NCBI GenBank assembly: GCA_036172665.1
Contig: JAYKNF010000015.1
Location: forward strand, 1,550,001-1,614,000
DNA: 64,000 nt
Source of the DNA: Prosopocoilus inquinatus
Taxonomy: Eukaryota; Arthropoda; Insecta; Coleoptera; Lucanidae
Reading direction: 5' to 3'
Made by a program: the position numbers and the translations under genes. The notes below the pieces were generated by a model. That model did not search any database and had not been told where the DNA came from. It saw only the letters and a list, made by a program, of their open reading frames with translations. This document shows positions 36,101 to 49,361 of the stretch, in pieces (within the stretch, counting starts at the first letter, position 1; every line of letters begins with the position of its first letter).

Positions 36101-37425
36101 AAAGGTCTCGCCGAGCGGCGACGGAAAATCGCGTCGGTTCGATTTTTCGATCTAAGATGGCGCTGCAATGATCGAAATCGGACGCGTCGAACGTAAAATC
36201 GGATTGTCGCGTATCAAACGAAAGGTCTCGCCGAGCGGCGACGGAAAATCGCGTCGGTTCGATTTTTGATCGAAGATGGCGCTGCAATGATCGAAACTGG
36301 ACGCGTCGAACGTAAACCCGGGTTGTCGCGTATCAAACGAAAGGTCTCGCCGAGCGGCGACGGAAAATCGCGTCGGTTCGATTTTTCGATCGAAGATGGC
36401 GCTGCAATGATCGAAACTGGACGCGTCGAACGTAAACCCGGGTTGTCGCGCATCAAACGAAAGGTCTCGCCGAGCGGCGACGGAAAATCGCGTCGGTTCG
36501 ATTTTTCGATCGAAGATGGCGCTGCAATGATCAAAACTGGACGCGTCGAACGTAAACCCGGGTTGTCGCGTATCAAACGAAAGGTCTCGCCGAGAGGCGA
36601 CGGAAAATCGCGTCGCTTCGATTTTTCGATCGAAGATGGCGCTGCAATGATCGAAATCGGACGCGTCGAACGTAAACCCGGGTTGTCGCGTATCAAACGA
36701 AAGGTCTCGCCGAGCGGCGACGGAAAATCGCGTCGGTTCGATTTTTCGATCGAAGATGGCGCTGCAATGATCGAAATCGGACGCGTCGAACGTAATCCCG
36801 GATTGTTGCGCATCAAACGAAAGGTCTCGCCGAGCGGCGACGGAAAATCGCGTCGGCTTGATTTTTCGATCGAAGATGGCGCTGCAATGATCGAAATCGA
36901 ACGCGTCGAACGTAAACCCGGGTTGTCGCGGATCAAACGAAAGGTCTCGCCGAGCGGCGACGGAAAATCGCGTCGGTTCGATTTTTGATCGAAGATGGCG
37001 CTGCAATGATCGAAAGTGGACGCGTCGAACGTAAACCCGGGTTGTCGTGCATCAAACGAAAGGTCTCGCCGAGCGGCGACGGAAAATCGCTTCGGTTCGA
37101 TTTTTCGATCGAAGATGGCGCTGCAATTATCGAAATCGGACGCGTCGAACGTAAACCCGGGTTGTCGCGTATCAAACGAAAGGTCTCGCCGAGCGGCGAA
37201 GGAAAATCGCGTCGTTTCGATTTTTCGATCGAAGATGGCGCTGCAATGATCGAAATCGGACGCGTCGAACGTAAACACGGATTGTCGCGTATCAAACGAA
37301 AGGTCTCGCCGAGCGGCGACGGAAAATCGCGTCGGTTCGATTTTTCGATCGAAGATGGCGCTGCAATGATCGAAATCGGACGCGTCGAACGTAAACCCGG
37401 ATTATCGCCTATCAAACGAAAGGTC
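30123..37425 (+). repeat. Monomer array 10 (61 monomers, repeated HOR units without blocks)
   Basis: 61 x 120 minus the junction bases minus 8; short monomers near 30872, 31591, 33150, 33629, 34348, 34707, 36266 and 36985. 30758-33500 matches 13048-15790. Inside the array, 30872-31594 repeats at 33629-34351 (offset 2757) and 31956-32981 at 35072-36097 (offset 3116). Block-less HOR heads occur at about 32456 and 35572. The variant ACCCGTGTTG is shared by the first internal pair (about 31527 and 34284). Confidence 0.93.
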
Positions 37426-37926
37426 AAAGGCGATCGCGTCGAATTCTTTCCGACGTAGAAGAAAGTAGCTTTACGAACGTAACGTTTACCACATGGCGAG
37501 AGATATACGGGGTGATATCGAAAATGTGACACGAACGCGTGTGTAACAGTGAAAAAGTGTTTCCACTGAAAAAAAGTAAGTGTTAAAAACAACGGAAAAC
37601 CTCCAAATTCCATTTCTCCGATGTTACTCCGGCAATAGGAAAAAAGGTTATAAGACGATCGCGTCGGCGGCGGCGTCGTTTTGCCGGTTAAATTCTTCAC
37701 GACTTGCATTGTGCCGTCGCGTGTACGCTCGACCGAACGCGTCGAGATTTTGACGCAGCTCATTTGAATTTGCAGCCGCGTAAAAGATGGGATCGACGAG
37801 GGTTGGTTGGCAACGATCGCGCGACACGCGCAGTAAGGAAACCTTGACACCTGACATATAATATTATATCTGTACGGCCAGTCGAGGGGCCGTAGCCCCG
37901 GAGATCGGTTGGGGGGGGGGGGGTTG
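37426..37926 (+). repeat. Interspersed block copy 11 (type B)
   Basis: Type B markers as in copy 9, including (GGC)3, GACGCAGC and the two-base deletion left of the palindrome. The left edge reads GGTCAAAGGCG. AT palindrome 37856-37869, hairpin pair 37873-37899, 13-G run 37911-37923 then TTGGG. Confidence 0.92.
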
Positions 37927-40900
37927 GGCGACGGATAATCGCGTCGGTTCGATTTTTCGATCGAAGATGGCGCTGCAATGATCGAAATCGGACGCGTCGA
38001 ACGTAAACCCGGGTTGTCGCGTATCAAACGAAAGGTCTCGCCGAGCGGCGACGGAAAATCGCGTCGGTTCGATTTTTCGATCGAAGATGGCGCTGCAATG
38101 ATCGAAATCGGACGCGTCGAACGTAAACCCGGATTGTCGCGTATCAAACGAGAGGTCTCGCCGAGCGGCGACGGAAAATCGCGTCGGCTTGATTTTTCGA
38201 TCGAAGATGGCGCTGCAATGATCGAAATCGAACGCGTCGAACGTAAACCCGGATTGTCGCGTATCAAACGAAAGGTCTCGCGGAGCGGCGACGGAAAATC
38301 GCGTCGGTTCGATTTTTCGATCGCAGATGGCGCTGCAATGATCGAAACAGCACGCGTCGAACGTAAAAACGGGTTGTCGCGCATCAAACGAAAGGTCTCG
38401 CCGAGCGGCGACGGAAAATCGCGTCGGTTCGATTTTTCGATCGAAGATGGCGCTGCAATGATCGAAACTGGACGCGTCGAACGTAAACCCGGGTTGTCGC
38501 GCATCAAACGAAAGGTCTCGCCGAGCGGCGACGGAAAATCGCGTCGGTTCGATTTTTCGATCTAAGATGGCGCTGCAATGATCGAAATCGGACGCGTCGA
38601 ACGTAAAATCGGATTGTCGCGTATCAAACGAAAGGACTCGCCGAGCGGCGACGGAAAATCGCGTCGGTTCGATTTTTTGATCGAAGATGGCGCTGCAATG
38701 ATCGAAACTGGACGCGTCGAACGTAAACCCGGGTTGTCGCGTATCAAACGAAAGGTCTCGCCGAGCGGCGACGGAAAATCGCGTCGGTTCGATTTTTCGA
38801 TCGAAGATGGCGCTGCAATGATCGAAACTGGACGCGTCGAACGTAAACCCGGGTTGTCGCGCATCAAACGAAAGGTCTCGCCGAGCGGCGACGGAAAATC
38901 GCGTCGGTTCGATTTTTCGATCGAAGATGGCGCTGCAATGATCGAAACTGGACGCGTCGAACGTAAACCCGGGTTGTCGCGTATCAAACGAAAGGTCTCG
39001 CCGAGCGGCGACGGAAAATCGCGTCGCTTCGATTTTTCGATCGAAGATGGCGCTGCAATGATCGAAATCGGACGCGTCGAACGTAAACCCGGGTTGTCGC
39101 GTATCAAACGAAAGGTCTCGCCGAGCGGCGACGGAAAATCGCGTCGGTTCGATTTTTCGATCGAAGATGGCGCTGCAATGATCGAAATCGGACGCGTCGA
39201 ACGTAAACCCGGATTGTTGCGCATCAAACGAAAGGTCTCGCCGAGCGGCGACGGAAAATCGCGTCGGTTCGATTTTTCGATCGAAGATGGCGCTGCAATG
39301 ATCGAAGTCGGACGCGTCGAACGTAAACCCGGATTGTCGCGTATCAAACGAAAGGTCTCGCCGAGCGGCGACGGAAAATCGCGTCGGTTCGATTTTTCGA
39401 TCGAAGATGGCGCTGCAATGATCGAAACTGGACGCGTCGAACGTAAACCCGGGTTGTCGCGCATCAAACGAAAGGTCTCGCCGAGCGGCGACGGAAAATC
39501 GCGTCGGTTCGATTTTTCGATCTAAGATGGCGCTGCAATGATCGAAATCGGACGCGTCGAACGTAAAATCGGATTGTCGCGTATCAAACGAAAGGACTCG
39601 CCGAGCGGCGACGGAAAATCGCGTCGGTTCGATTTTTTGATCGAAGATGGCGCTGCAATGATCGAAACTGGACGCGTCGAACGTAAACCCGGGTTGTCGC
39701 GTATCAAACGAAAGGTCTCGCCGAGCGGCGACGGAAAATCGCGTCGGTTCGATTTTTCGATCGAAGATGGCGCTGCAATGATCGAAACTGGACGCGTCGA
39801 ACGTAAACCCGGGTTGTCGCGCATCAAACGAAAGGTCTCGCCGAGCGGCGACGGAAAATCGCGTCGGTGCGATTTTTCGATCGAAGATGGCGCTGCAATG
39901 ATCGAAACTGGACGCGTCGAACGTAAACCCGGGTTGTCGCGTATCAAACGAAAGGTCTCGCCGAGCGGCGACGGAAAATCGCGTCGCTTCGATTTTTCGA
40001 TCGAAGATGGCGCTGCAATGATCGAAATCGGACGCGTCGAACGTAAACCCGGGTTGTCGCGTATCAAACGAAAGGTCTCGCCGAGCGGCGACGGAAAATC
40101 GCGTCGGTTCGATTTTTCGATCGAAGATGGCGCTGCAATGATCGAAATCGGACGCGTCGAACGTAAACCCGGATTGTTGCGCATCAAACGAAAGGTCTCG
40201 CCGAGCGGCGACGGAAAATCGCGACGGTTCGATTTTTCGATCGAAGATGGCGCTGCAATGATCGAAGTCGGACGCGTCGAACGTAAACCCGGATTGTCGC
40301 GTATCAAACGAAAGGTCTCGCCGAGCGGCGACGGAAAATCGCGTCGGTTCGATTTTTCGATCGAAGATGGCGCTGCAATGATCGAAACTGGACGCGTCGA
40401 ACGTAAACCCGGGTTGTCGCGTATCAAACGAAAGGTCTCGCCGAGCGGCGACGGAAAATCGCGTCGGTTCGATTTTTCGATCGAAGATGGCGCTGCAATG
40501 ATCGAAACTGGACGCGTCGAACGTAAACCCGGGTTGTCGCGCATCAAACGAAAGGTCTCGCCGAGCGGCGACGGAAAATCGCGTCGGTTCGATTTTTCGA
40601 TCGAAGATGGCGCTGCAATGATCGAAATCGGACGCGTCGAACGTAAACCCGGATTGTTGCGCATCAAACGAAAGGTCTCGCCGAGCGGCGACGGAAAATC
40701 GCGTCGGTTCGATTTTTCGATCGAAGATGGCGCTGCAATGATCGAAGTCGGACGCGTCGAACGTAAACCCGGATTGTCGCGTATCAAACGAAAGGTCTCG
40801 CGGAGCGGCGACGGAGAATCGCGTCGGTTCGATTTTTGATCGAAGATGGCGCTGCAATGATCGAAACTGCACGCGTCGAACGTAAAAACGGGTTGTCGCG

Positions 40901-43554
40901 CATCAAACGAAAGGTCTCGCCGAGCGGCGACGGAAAATCGCGTCGGTTCGATTTTTCGACCGAAGATGGCGCTGCAATGATCGAAATCGAACGCGTCGAA
41001 CGTAAACCCGGATTGTCGCATATCAAACGAAAGGTCTCTCCGAGCGGCGACGGAAAATCGCGTCGGTTCGATTTTTCGATCGAAGATGGCGCTGCAATGA
41101 TCGAAACTGGACGCGTCGAACGTAAACCCGGGTTGTCGCGCATCAAACGAAAGGTCTCGCCAAGCGGCGACGGAAAAGCGCGTCGGTTCGATTTTTCGAT
41201 CGAAGATGGCGCTGCAATGATCGAAACTGGACGCGTCGAACGTAAACCCGGGTTGTCGCGCATCAAACGAAAGGTCTCGCCGAGCGGCGACGGAAAATCG
41301 CGTCGGTTCGATTTTTCGATCTAAGATGGCGCTGCAATGATCGAAATCGGACGCGTCGAACGTAAAATCGGATTGTCGCGTATCAAACGAAAGGTCTCGC
41401 CGAGCGGCGACGGAAAATCGCGTCGGCTCGATTTTTCGATCGAAGATGGCACTGCAATGATCGAAACTGGACGCGTCGAACGTAAACCCGGGTTGTCGCG
41501 TATCAAACGAAAGGTCTCGCCGAGCGGCGACGGAAAATCGCGTCGGTTCGATTTTTCGATCGAAGATGGCGCTGCAATGATCGAAACTGGACGGGTCGAA
41601 CGTAAACCCGGATTGTCGCGTATCAAACGAAAGGTCTCGCCGAGCGGCGACGGAAAATCGCGTCGCTTCGATTTTTCGATCGAAGATGGCGCTGCAATGA
41701 TCGAAATCGGACGCGTCGAACGTAAACCCGGGTTGTCGCGTATCAAACGAAAGGTCTCGCCGAGCGGCGACGGAAAATCGCGTCGGTTCGATTTTTCGAT
41801 CTAAGATGGCGCTGCAATGATCGAAATCGGACGCGTCGAACGTAAAATCGGATTGTCGCGTATCAAACGAAAGGTCTCGCCGAGCGGCGACGGAAAATCG
41901 CGTCGGTTCGATTTTTGATCGAAGATGGCGCTGCAATGATCGAAACTGGACGCGTCGAACGTAAACCCGGGTTGTCGCGTATCAAACGAAAGGTCTCGCC
42001 GAGCGGCGACGGAAAATCGCGTCGCATCGATTTTTCGATCGAAGATGGCGCTGCAATGATCGAAATCGGACGCGTCGAACGTAAACCCGGATTGTCGCAT
42101 ATCAAACGAAAGGTCTCTCCGAGCGGCGACGGAAAATCGCGTCTGTTCGATTTTTCGATCGAAGATGGCGCTGCAAAGATCGAAACTGGACGCGTCGAAC
42201 GTAAACCCGGGTTGTCGCGCATCAAACGAAAGGTCTCGCCAAGCGGCGACGGAAAAGCGCGTCGGTTCGATTTTTCGATCCAAGATGGCGCTGCAATGAT
42301 CGAAACTGGACGCGTCGAACGTAAACCCGGGTTGTCGCGCATCAAACGAAAGGTCTCGCCGAGCGGCGACGGAAAATCGCGTCGGTTCGATTTTTCGATC
42401 TAAGATGGCGCTGCAATGATCGAAATCGGACGCGTCGAACGTAAAATCGGATTGTCGCGTATCAAACGAAAGGTCTCGCCGAGCGGCGACGGAAAATCGC
42501 GTCGGCTCGATTTTTCGATCGAAGATGGCACTGCAATGATCGAAACTGGACGCGTCGAACGTAAACCCGGGTTGTCGCGTATCAAACGAAAGGTCTCGCC
42601 GAGCGGCGACGGAAAATCGCGTCGGTTCGATTTTTCGATCGAAGATGGCGCTGCAATGATCGAAACTGGACGGGTCGAACGTAAACCCGGATTGTCGCGT
42701 ATCAAACGAAAGGTCTCGCCGAGCGGCGACGGAAAATCGCGTCGGTTCGATTTTTCGATCGAAGATGGCGCTGCAATGATCGAAATCGGACGCGTCGAAC
42801 GTAAACCCGGGTTGTCGCGTATCAAACGAAAGGTCTCGCCGAGCGGCGACGGAAAATCGCGTCGGTTCGATTTTTCGATCGAAGATGGCGCTGCAATGAT
42901 CGAAATCGGACGCGTCGAACGTAATCCCGGATTGTCGCGCATCAAACGAAAGGTCTCTCCGAGCGGCGACGGAAAATCGCGTCGGCTTGATTTTTCGATC
43001 GAAGATGGCGCTGCAATGATCGAAATCGAACGCGTCGAACGTAAACCCGGGTTGTCGCGGATCAAACGAAAGGTCTCGCCGAGCGGCGACGGAAAATCGC
43101 GTCGGTTCGATTTTTGATCGAAGATGGCGCTGCAATGATCGAAAGTGGACGCGTCGAACGTAAACCCGGGTTGTCGTGCATCAAACGAAAGGTCTCGCCG
43201 AGCGGCGACGGAAAATCGCTTCGGTTCGATTTTTCGATCGAAGATGGCGCTGCAATTATCGAAATCGGACGCGTCGAACGTAAACCCGGGTTGTCACGTA
43301 TCAAACGAAAGGTCTCGCCGAGCGGCGAAGGAAAATCGCGTCGGTTCGATTTTTCGATCGAAGATGGCGCTGCAATGATCGAAATCGGACGCGTCGAACG
43401 TAAACCCGGATTGTCGCGTATCAAACGAAAGGTCTCGCCGAGCGGCGACGGAAAATCGCGTCGGTTCGATTTTTCGATCGAAGATGGCGCTGCAATGGTC
43501 GAAATCGGACGCGTCGAACGTAAACTCGGATTATCGCCTATCAAACGAAAGGTC
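37927..43554 (+). repeat. Monomer array 11 (47 monomers)
   Basis: 47 x 120 minus the junction bases minus 3; short monomers near 40836, 41915 and 43114. The stretch 38563-39522 repeats as 39523-40482 (offset 960, eight monomers), and a shorter five-monomer piece follows. Distinctive classes are ATCGAAGTCGG, CTCGCGGAGC, TCGCAGATGG and the pair GCCAAGCGG plus GGAAAAGCG. A second internal repeat relates about 41325-41800 to 42404-42880. Confidence 0.93.
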
Positions 43555-44049
43555 AAAATCGATCGCGTCGAATTCTTTCCGACGTAGAAGAAAGTAGCTT
43601 TACGAACGTAACGTTTACCACATGGCGAGAGATATACGGGGTGATATCGAAAATGTGACACGAACGCGTGTGTAATAGTGAAAAAGTGTTTCCACTGAAA
43701 AAAAGTAAGTGTTAAAAACAACGGAAAACCTCCAAATTCCATTTCTCCGATGTTACTCCGGCAATAGGAAAAAAGGTTATAAGACGATCGCGTCGGCGGC
43801 GGCGTCGTTTTGCCGGTTAAATTCTTCACGACTTGCATTGTGCCGTCGCGTGTACGCTCGACCGAACGCGTCGAGATTTTGACGGAGCTCATTTGAATTT
43901 GCAGCCGCGTAAAAGATGGGATCGACGAGGGTTGGTTGGCAACGATCGCGCGACACGCGCAGTAAGGAAACCTTGACACCTGACATATATAATATTATAT
44001 CTGTACGGCCAGTCGAGGGGCCGTAGCCCCGGAGATCGGATGGGGGGGG
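43555..44049 (+). repeat. Interspersed block copy 12 (type B)
   Basis: Type B markers with (GGC)3, but GACGGAGC as in type A, and no deletion beside the palindrome. AT palindrome 43987-44000, hairpin pair 44004-44030. The G-run is the shortest in the window (44042-44051, 10 G) and is preceded by AT instead of TT. The monomer resumes as GGCGACGGAAAATCG, not GGCGACGGATAATCG. Confidence 0.92.
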
Positions 44050-47022
44050 GGCGACGGAAAATCGCGTCGGTTCGATTTTTCGATCGAAGATGGCGCTGCA
44101 ATGATCGAAATCGAACGCGTCGACCGTAAACCCGGATTGTCGCGTATCAAACGAAAGGTCTCGCCGAGCGGCGACGGAAAATCGCGTCGGCTTGATTTTT
44201 CGATCGAAGATGGCGCTGCAATGATCGAAATCGAACTCGTCGAACGTAAACGCGGATTGTCGCGTATCAAACGAAAGGTCTCGCGGAGCGGCGACGGAAA
44301 ATCGCGTCGGTTCGATTTTTCGATCGAAGATGGCGCTGCAATGATCGAAACTGGACGCGTCGAACGTAAACCCGGGTTGTCGCGCATCAAACGAAAGGTC
44401 TCGCCGAGCGGCGACGGAAAATCGCGTCGGTTCGATTTTTCGATCGAAGATGGCGCTGCAATGATCGAAATCGGACGCGTCGAACGTAAACCCGGATTGT
44501 CGCGTATCAAACGAGAGGTCTCGCCGAGCGGCGACGGAAAATCGCGTCGGCTTGATTTTTCGATCGAAGATGGCGCTGCAATGATCGAAATCGAACGCGT
44601 CGAACGTAAACTCGGATTGTCGCGTATCAAACGAAAGGTCTAGCGGAGCGGCGACGGAAAATCGCGTCGGTTCGATTTTTCGATCGAAGATGGCGCTGCA
44701 ATGATCAAAACTGCACGCGTCGAACATAAAAACGGGTTGTCGCGCATCAAACGAAAGGTCTCGCCGAGCGGCGACGGAAAATCGCGTCGGTTCGATTTTT
44801 CGACCGAAGATGGCGCTGCAATGATCGAAATCGAACGCGTCGAACGTAAACCCGGATTGTCGCATACCAAACGAAAGGTCTCTCCGAGCGGCGACGGAAA
44901 ATCGCGTCGGTTCGATTTTTCGATTGAAGATGGCGCTGCAATGATCGAAACTGGACGCGTCGAACGTAAACCCGGGTTGTCGCGTATCAAACGAAAGGTC
45001 TCGCCAAGCGGCGACGGAAAAGCGCGTCGGTTCGATTTTTCGATCGAAGATGGCGCTGCAATGATCGAAACTGGACGCGTCGAACGTAAACCCGGGTTGT
45101 CGCGCATCAAACGAAAGGTCTCGCCGAGCGGCGACGGAAAATCGCGTCGGTTCGATTTTTCGATCTAAGATGGCGCTGCAATGATCGAAATCGGACGCGT
45201 CGAACGTAAAATCGGATTGTCGCGTATCAAACGAAAGGTCTCGCCGAGCGGCGACGGAAAATCGCGTCGGTTCGATTTTTCGATCGAAGATGGCGCTGCA
45301 ATGATCGAAACTGGACGCGTCGAACGTAAACTCGGGTTGTCGCGTATCAAACGAAAGGTCTCGCCGAGCGGCGACGGAAAATCGCGTCGGTTCGATTTTT
45401 CGATCTAAGATGGCGCTGCAATGAACGAAACTGGACGCGTCGAACGTAAACCCGGGTTGTCGCGCATCAAACGAAAGGTCTCGCCGAGCGGCGACGGAAA
45501 ATCGCGTCGGTTCGATTTTTCGATCGCAGATAGCGCTGCAATGATCGAAACTGGACGCGTCGAACGTAAACCCGGGTTGTCGCGTATCAAACGAAAGGTC
45601 TCGCCGAGCGGCGACGGAAAATCGCGTCGCTTCGATTTTTCGATCGAAGATGGCGCTGCAATGATCGAAACTGGACGCGTCGAACGTAAACCCGGGTTGT
45701 CGCGTATCAAACGAAAGGTCTCGCCGAGCGGCGACGGAAAATCGCGTCGGTTCGATTTTTCGATCGAAGATGGCGCTGCAATGATCGAAACTGGACGCGT
45801 CGAACGTAAACCCGGGTTGTCGCGTATCAAACGAAAGGTCTCGCCGAGCGGCGACGGAAAATCGCGTCGCTTCGATTTTTCGATCGAAGATGGCGCTGCA
45901 ATGATCGAAATCGGACGCGTCGAACGTAAACCCGGGTTGTCGCGTATCAAACGAAAGGTCTCGCCGAGCGGCGACGGAAAATCGCGTCGGTTCGATTTTT
46001 CGATCGAAGATGGCGCTGCAATGATCGAAGTCGGACGCGTCGAACGTAAACCCGGATTGTCGCGTATCAAACGAAAGGTCTCGCCGAGCGGCGACGGAAA
46101 ATCGCGTCGGTTCGATTTTTCGATCGAAGATGGCGCTGCAATTATCGAAACTGGACGCGTCGAACGTAAACCCGGGTTGTCGCGCATCAAACGAAAGGTC
46201 TCGCCGAGCGGCGACGGAAAATCGCGTCGGTTCGATTTTTCGATCTAAGATGGCGCTGCAATGATCGAAATCGGACGCGTCGAACGTAAAATCGGATTGT
46301 CGCGTATCAAACGAAAGGTCTCGCCGAGCGGCGACGGAAAATCGCGTCGGTTCGATTTTTGATCGAAGATGGCGCTGCAATGATCGAAACTGGACGCGTC
46401 GAACGTAAACCCGGGTTGTCGCGTATCAAGCGAAAGGTCTCGCCGAGCGGCGACGGAAAATCGCGTCGGTTCGATTTTTCGATCGAAGATGGCGCTGCAA
46501 TGATCGAAACTGGACGCGTCGAACGTAAACCCGGGTTGTCGCGCATCAAACGAAAGGTCTCGCCGAGCGGCGACGGAAAATCGCGTCGGTTCGATTTTTC
46601 GATCGAAGATGGCGCTGCAATGATCAAAACTGGACGCGTCGAACGTAAACCCGGGTTGTCGCGTATCAAACGAAAGGTCTCGCCGAGCGGCGACGGAAAA
46701 TCGCGTCGCATCGATTTTTCGATCGAAGATGGCGCTGCAATGATCGAAATCGGACGCGTCGAACGTAAACCCGGGTTGTCGCGTATCAAACGAAAGGTCT
46801 CGCCGAGCGGCGACGGAAAATCGCGTCGGTTCGATTTTTCGATCGAAGATGGCGCTGCAATGATCGAAATCGGACGCGTCGAACGTAATCCCGGATTGTT
46901 GGGCATCAAACGAAAGGTCTCGCCGAGCGGCGACGGAAAATCGCGTCGGCTTGATTTTTCGATCGAAGATGGCGCTGCAATGATCGAAATCGAACGCGTC
47001 GAACGTAAACCCGGGTTGTCGC
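44050..47022 (+). repeat. Monomer array 12 (24 monomers plus a 95-bp partial)
   Basis: Length fits 24 x 120 minus 1 plus the partial last monomer, which stops at TTGTCGCG where the deleted block 13 begins. Short monomer near 46359. Private variants: CGACCGTAAAC (44124), CGAACTCGTC (44233), TAGCGGAG (44641), AATGAACG (45421) and AGATAGCGC (45530 region), so this array is more diverged than most. Confidence 0.93.
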
Positions 47023-47332
47023 GAAAAAAAGTAAGTGTTAAAAACAACGGAAAACCTCCAAATTCCATTTCTCCGATGTTACTCCGGCAATAGGAAAAAA
47101 GGTTATAAGACGATCGCGTCGGCGGCGGCGTCGTTTTGCCGGTTAAATTCTTCACGACTTGCATTGTGCCGTCGCGTGTACGCTCGACCGAACGCGTCGA
47201 CGAGGGTTGGTTGGCAACGATCGCGCGACACGCGCAGTAAGGAAACCTTGACACCTGACATATATAATATTATATCTGTACGGCCAGTCGAAGGGCCGTA
47301 GCCCCGGAGATCGGTTGGGGGGGGGGGGGTTG
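47023..47332 (+). repeat. Interspersed block copy 13 (type B, two deletions)
   Basis: The left part of the block is missing: the array runs from TTGTCGCG straight into the A-run (47024-47030) and GTAAGTG. A second, internal deletion of 51 bp is bounded by the 4-bp microhomology TCGA (47197-47200). The right-end module survives: AT palindrome 47262-47275, hairpin pair 47279-47305, 13-G run 47317-47329 then TTGGG. One substitution (GGGGC to AGGGC) shortens the inner hairpin but leaves the TACGGCC/GGCCGTA stem perfect. Confidence 0.93.
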
Positions 47333-49361
47333 GGCGACGGATAATCGCGTCGGTTCGATTTTTCGATCGAAGATGGCGCTGCAATGATCGAAATCGGACG
47401 CGTCGAACGTAAACCCGGGTTGTCGCGTATCAAGCGAAAGGTCTCGCCGAGCGGCGACGGAAAATCGCGTCGGTTCGATTTTTCGATCGAAGATGGCGCT
47501 GCAATGATCGAAATCGAACGCGTCGAACGTAAACCCGGATTGTCGCGTATCAAACGAAAGGTCTCGCGGAGCGGCGACGGAGAATCGCGTCGGTTCGATT
47601 TTTGATCGAAGATGGCGCTGCAATGATCGAAACTGCACGCGTCGAACGTAAAAACGGGTTGTCGCGCATCAAACGAAAGGTCTCGCCGAGCGGCGACGGA
47701 AAATCGCGTCGGTTCGATTTTTCGACCGAAGATGGCGCTGCAATGATCGAAATCGAACGCGTCGAACGTAAACCCGGATTGTCGCATATCAAACGAAAGG
47801 TCTCTCCGAGCGGCGACGGAAAATCGCGTCGGTTCGATTTTTCGATCGAAGATGGCGCTGCAATGATCGAAACTGGACGCGTCGAACGTAAACCCGGGTT
47901 GTCGCGCATCAAACGAAAGGTCTCGCCAAGCGGCGACGGAAAAGCGCGTCGGTTCGATTTTTCGATCGAAGATGGCGCTGCAATGATCGAAACTGGACGC
48001 GTCGAACGTAAACCCGGGTTGTCGCGCGTCAAACGAAAGGTCTCGCCGAGCGGCGACGGAAAATCGCGTCGGTTCGATTTTTCGATCTAAGATGGCGCTG
48101 CAATGATCGAAATCGGACGCGTCGAACGTAAAATCGGATTGTCGCGTATCAAACGAAAGGTCTCGCCGAGCGGCGACGGAAAATCGCGTCGGCTCGATTT
48201 TTCGATCGAAGATGGCACTGCAATGATCGAAACTGGACGCGTCGAACGTAAACCCGGGTTGTCGCGTATCAAACGAAAGGTCTCGCCGAGCGGCGACGGA
48301 AAATCGCGTCGGTTCGATTTTTCGATCGAAGATGGCGCTGCAATGATCGAAACTGGACGCGTCGAACGTAAACCCGGGTTGTCGCGCATCAAACGAAAGG
48401 TCTCGCCGAGCGGCGACGGAAAATCGCGTCGGTTCGATTTTTCGATCGAAGATGGCGCTGCAATGATCGAAACTGGACGGGTCGAACGTAAACCCGGATT
48501 GTCGCGTATCAAACGAAAGGTCTCGCCGAGCGGCGACGGAAAATCGCGTCGCTTCGATTTTTCGATCGAAGATGGCGCTGCAATGATCGAAATCGGACGC
48601 GTCGAACGTAAACCCGGGTTGTCGCGTATCAAACGAAAGGTCTCGCCGAGCGGCGACGGAAAATCGCGTCGGTTCGATTTTCCGATCGAAGATGGCGCTG
48701 CAATGATCGAAATCGGACGCGTCGAACGTAATCCCGGATTGTCGCGCATCAAACGAAAGGTCTCTCCGAGCGGCGACGGAAAATCGCGTCGGCTTGATTT
48801 TTCGATCGAAGATGGCGCTGCAATGATCGAAATCGAACGCGTCGAACGTAAACCCGGGTTGTCGCGGATCAAACGAAATGTCTCGCCGAGCGGCGACGGA
48901 AAATCGCGTCGGTTCGATTTTTGATCGAAGATGGCGCTGCAATGATCGAAAGTGGACGCGTCGAACGTAAACCCGGGTTGTCGTGCATCAAACGAAAGGT
49001 CTCGCCGAGCGGCGACGGAAAATCGCTTCGGTTCGATTTTTCGATCGAAGATGGCGCTGCAATTATCGAAATCGGACGCGTCGAACGTAAACCCGGGTTG
49101 TCACGTATCAAACGAAAGGTCTCGCCGAGCGGCGAAGGAAAATCGCGTCGGTTCGATTTTTCGATCGAAGATGGCGCTGCAATGATCGAAATCGGACGCG
49201 TCGAACGTAAACCCGGATTGTCGCGTATCAAACGAAAGGTCTCGCCGAGCGGCGACGGAAAATCGCGTCGGTTCGATTTTTCGATCGAAGATGGCGCTGC
49301 AATGGTCGAAATCGGACGCGTCGAACGTAAACTCGGATTATCGCCTATCAAACGAAAGGTC
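47333..49361 (+). repeat. Monomer array 13 (17 monomers)
   Basis: 17 x 120 minus the junction bases minus 2; short monomers near 47602 and 48921. Much of it matches array 11 in class order (CTCGCGGAGC plus GGAGAATCG, then GAAACTGC, and GGAAAAGCG), which ties arrays 11 and 13 to one exchange history. It ends with the AATGGTCG / AAACTCGGATTATCG monomer shared with array 11. Confidence 0.94.
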
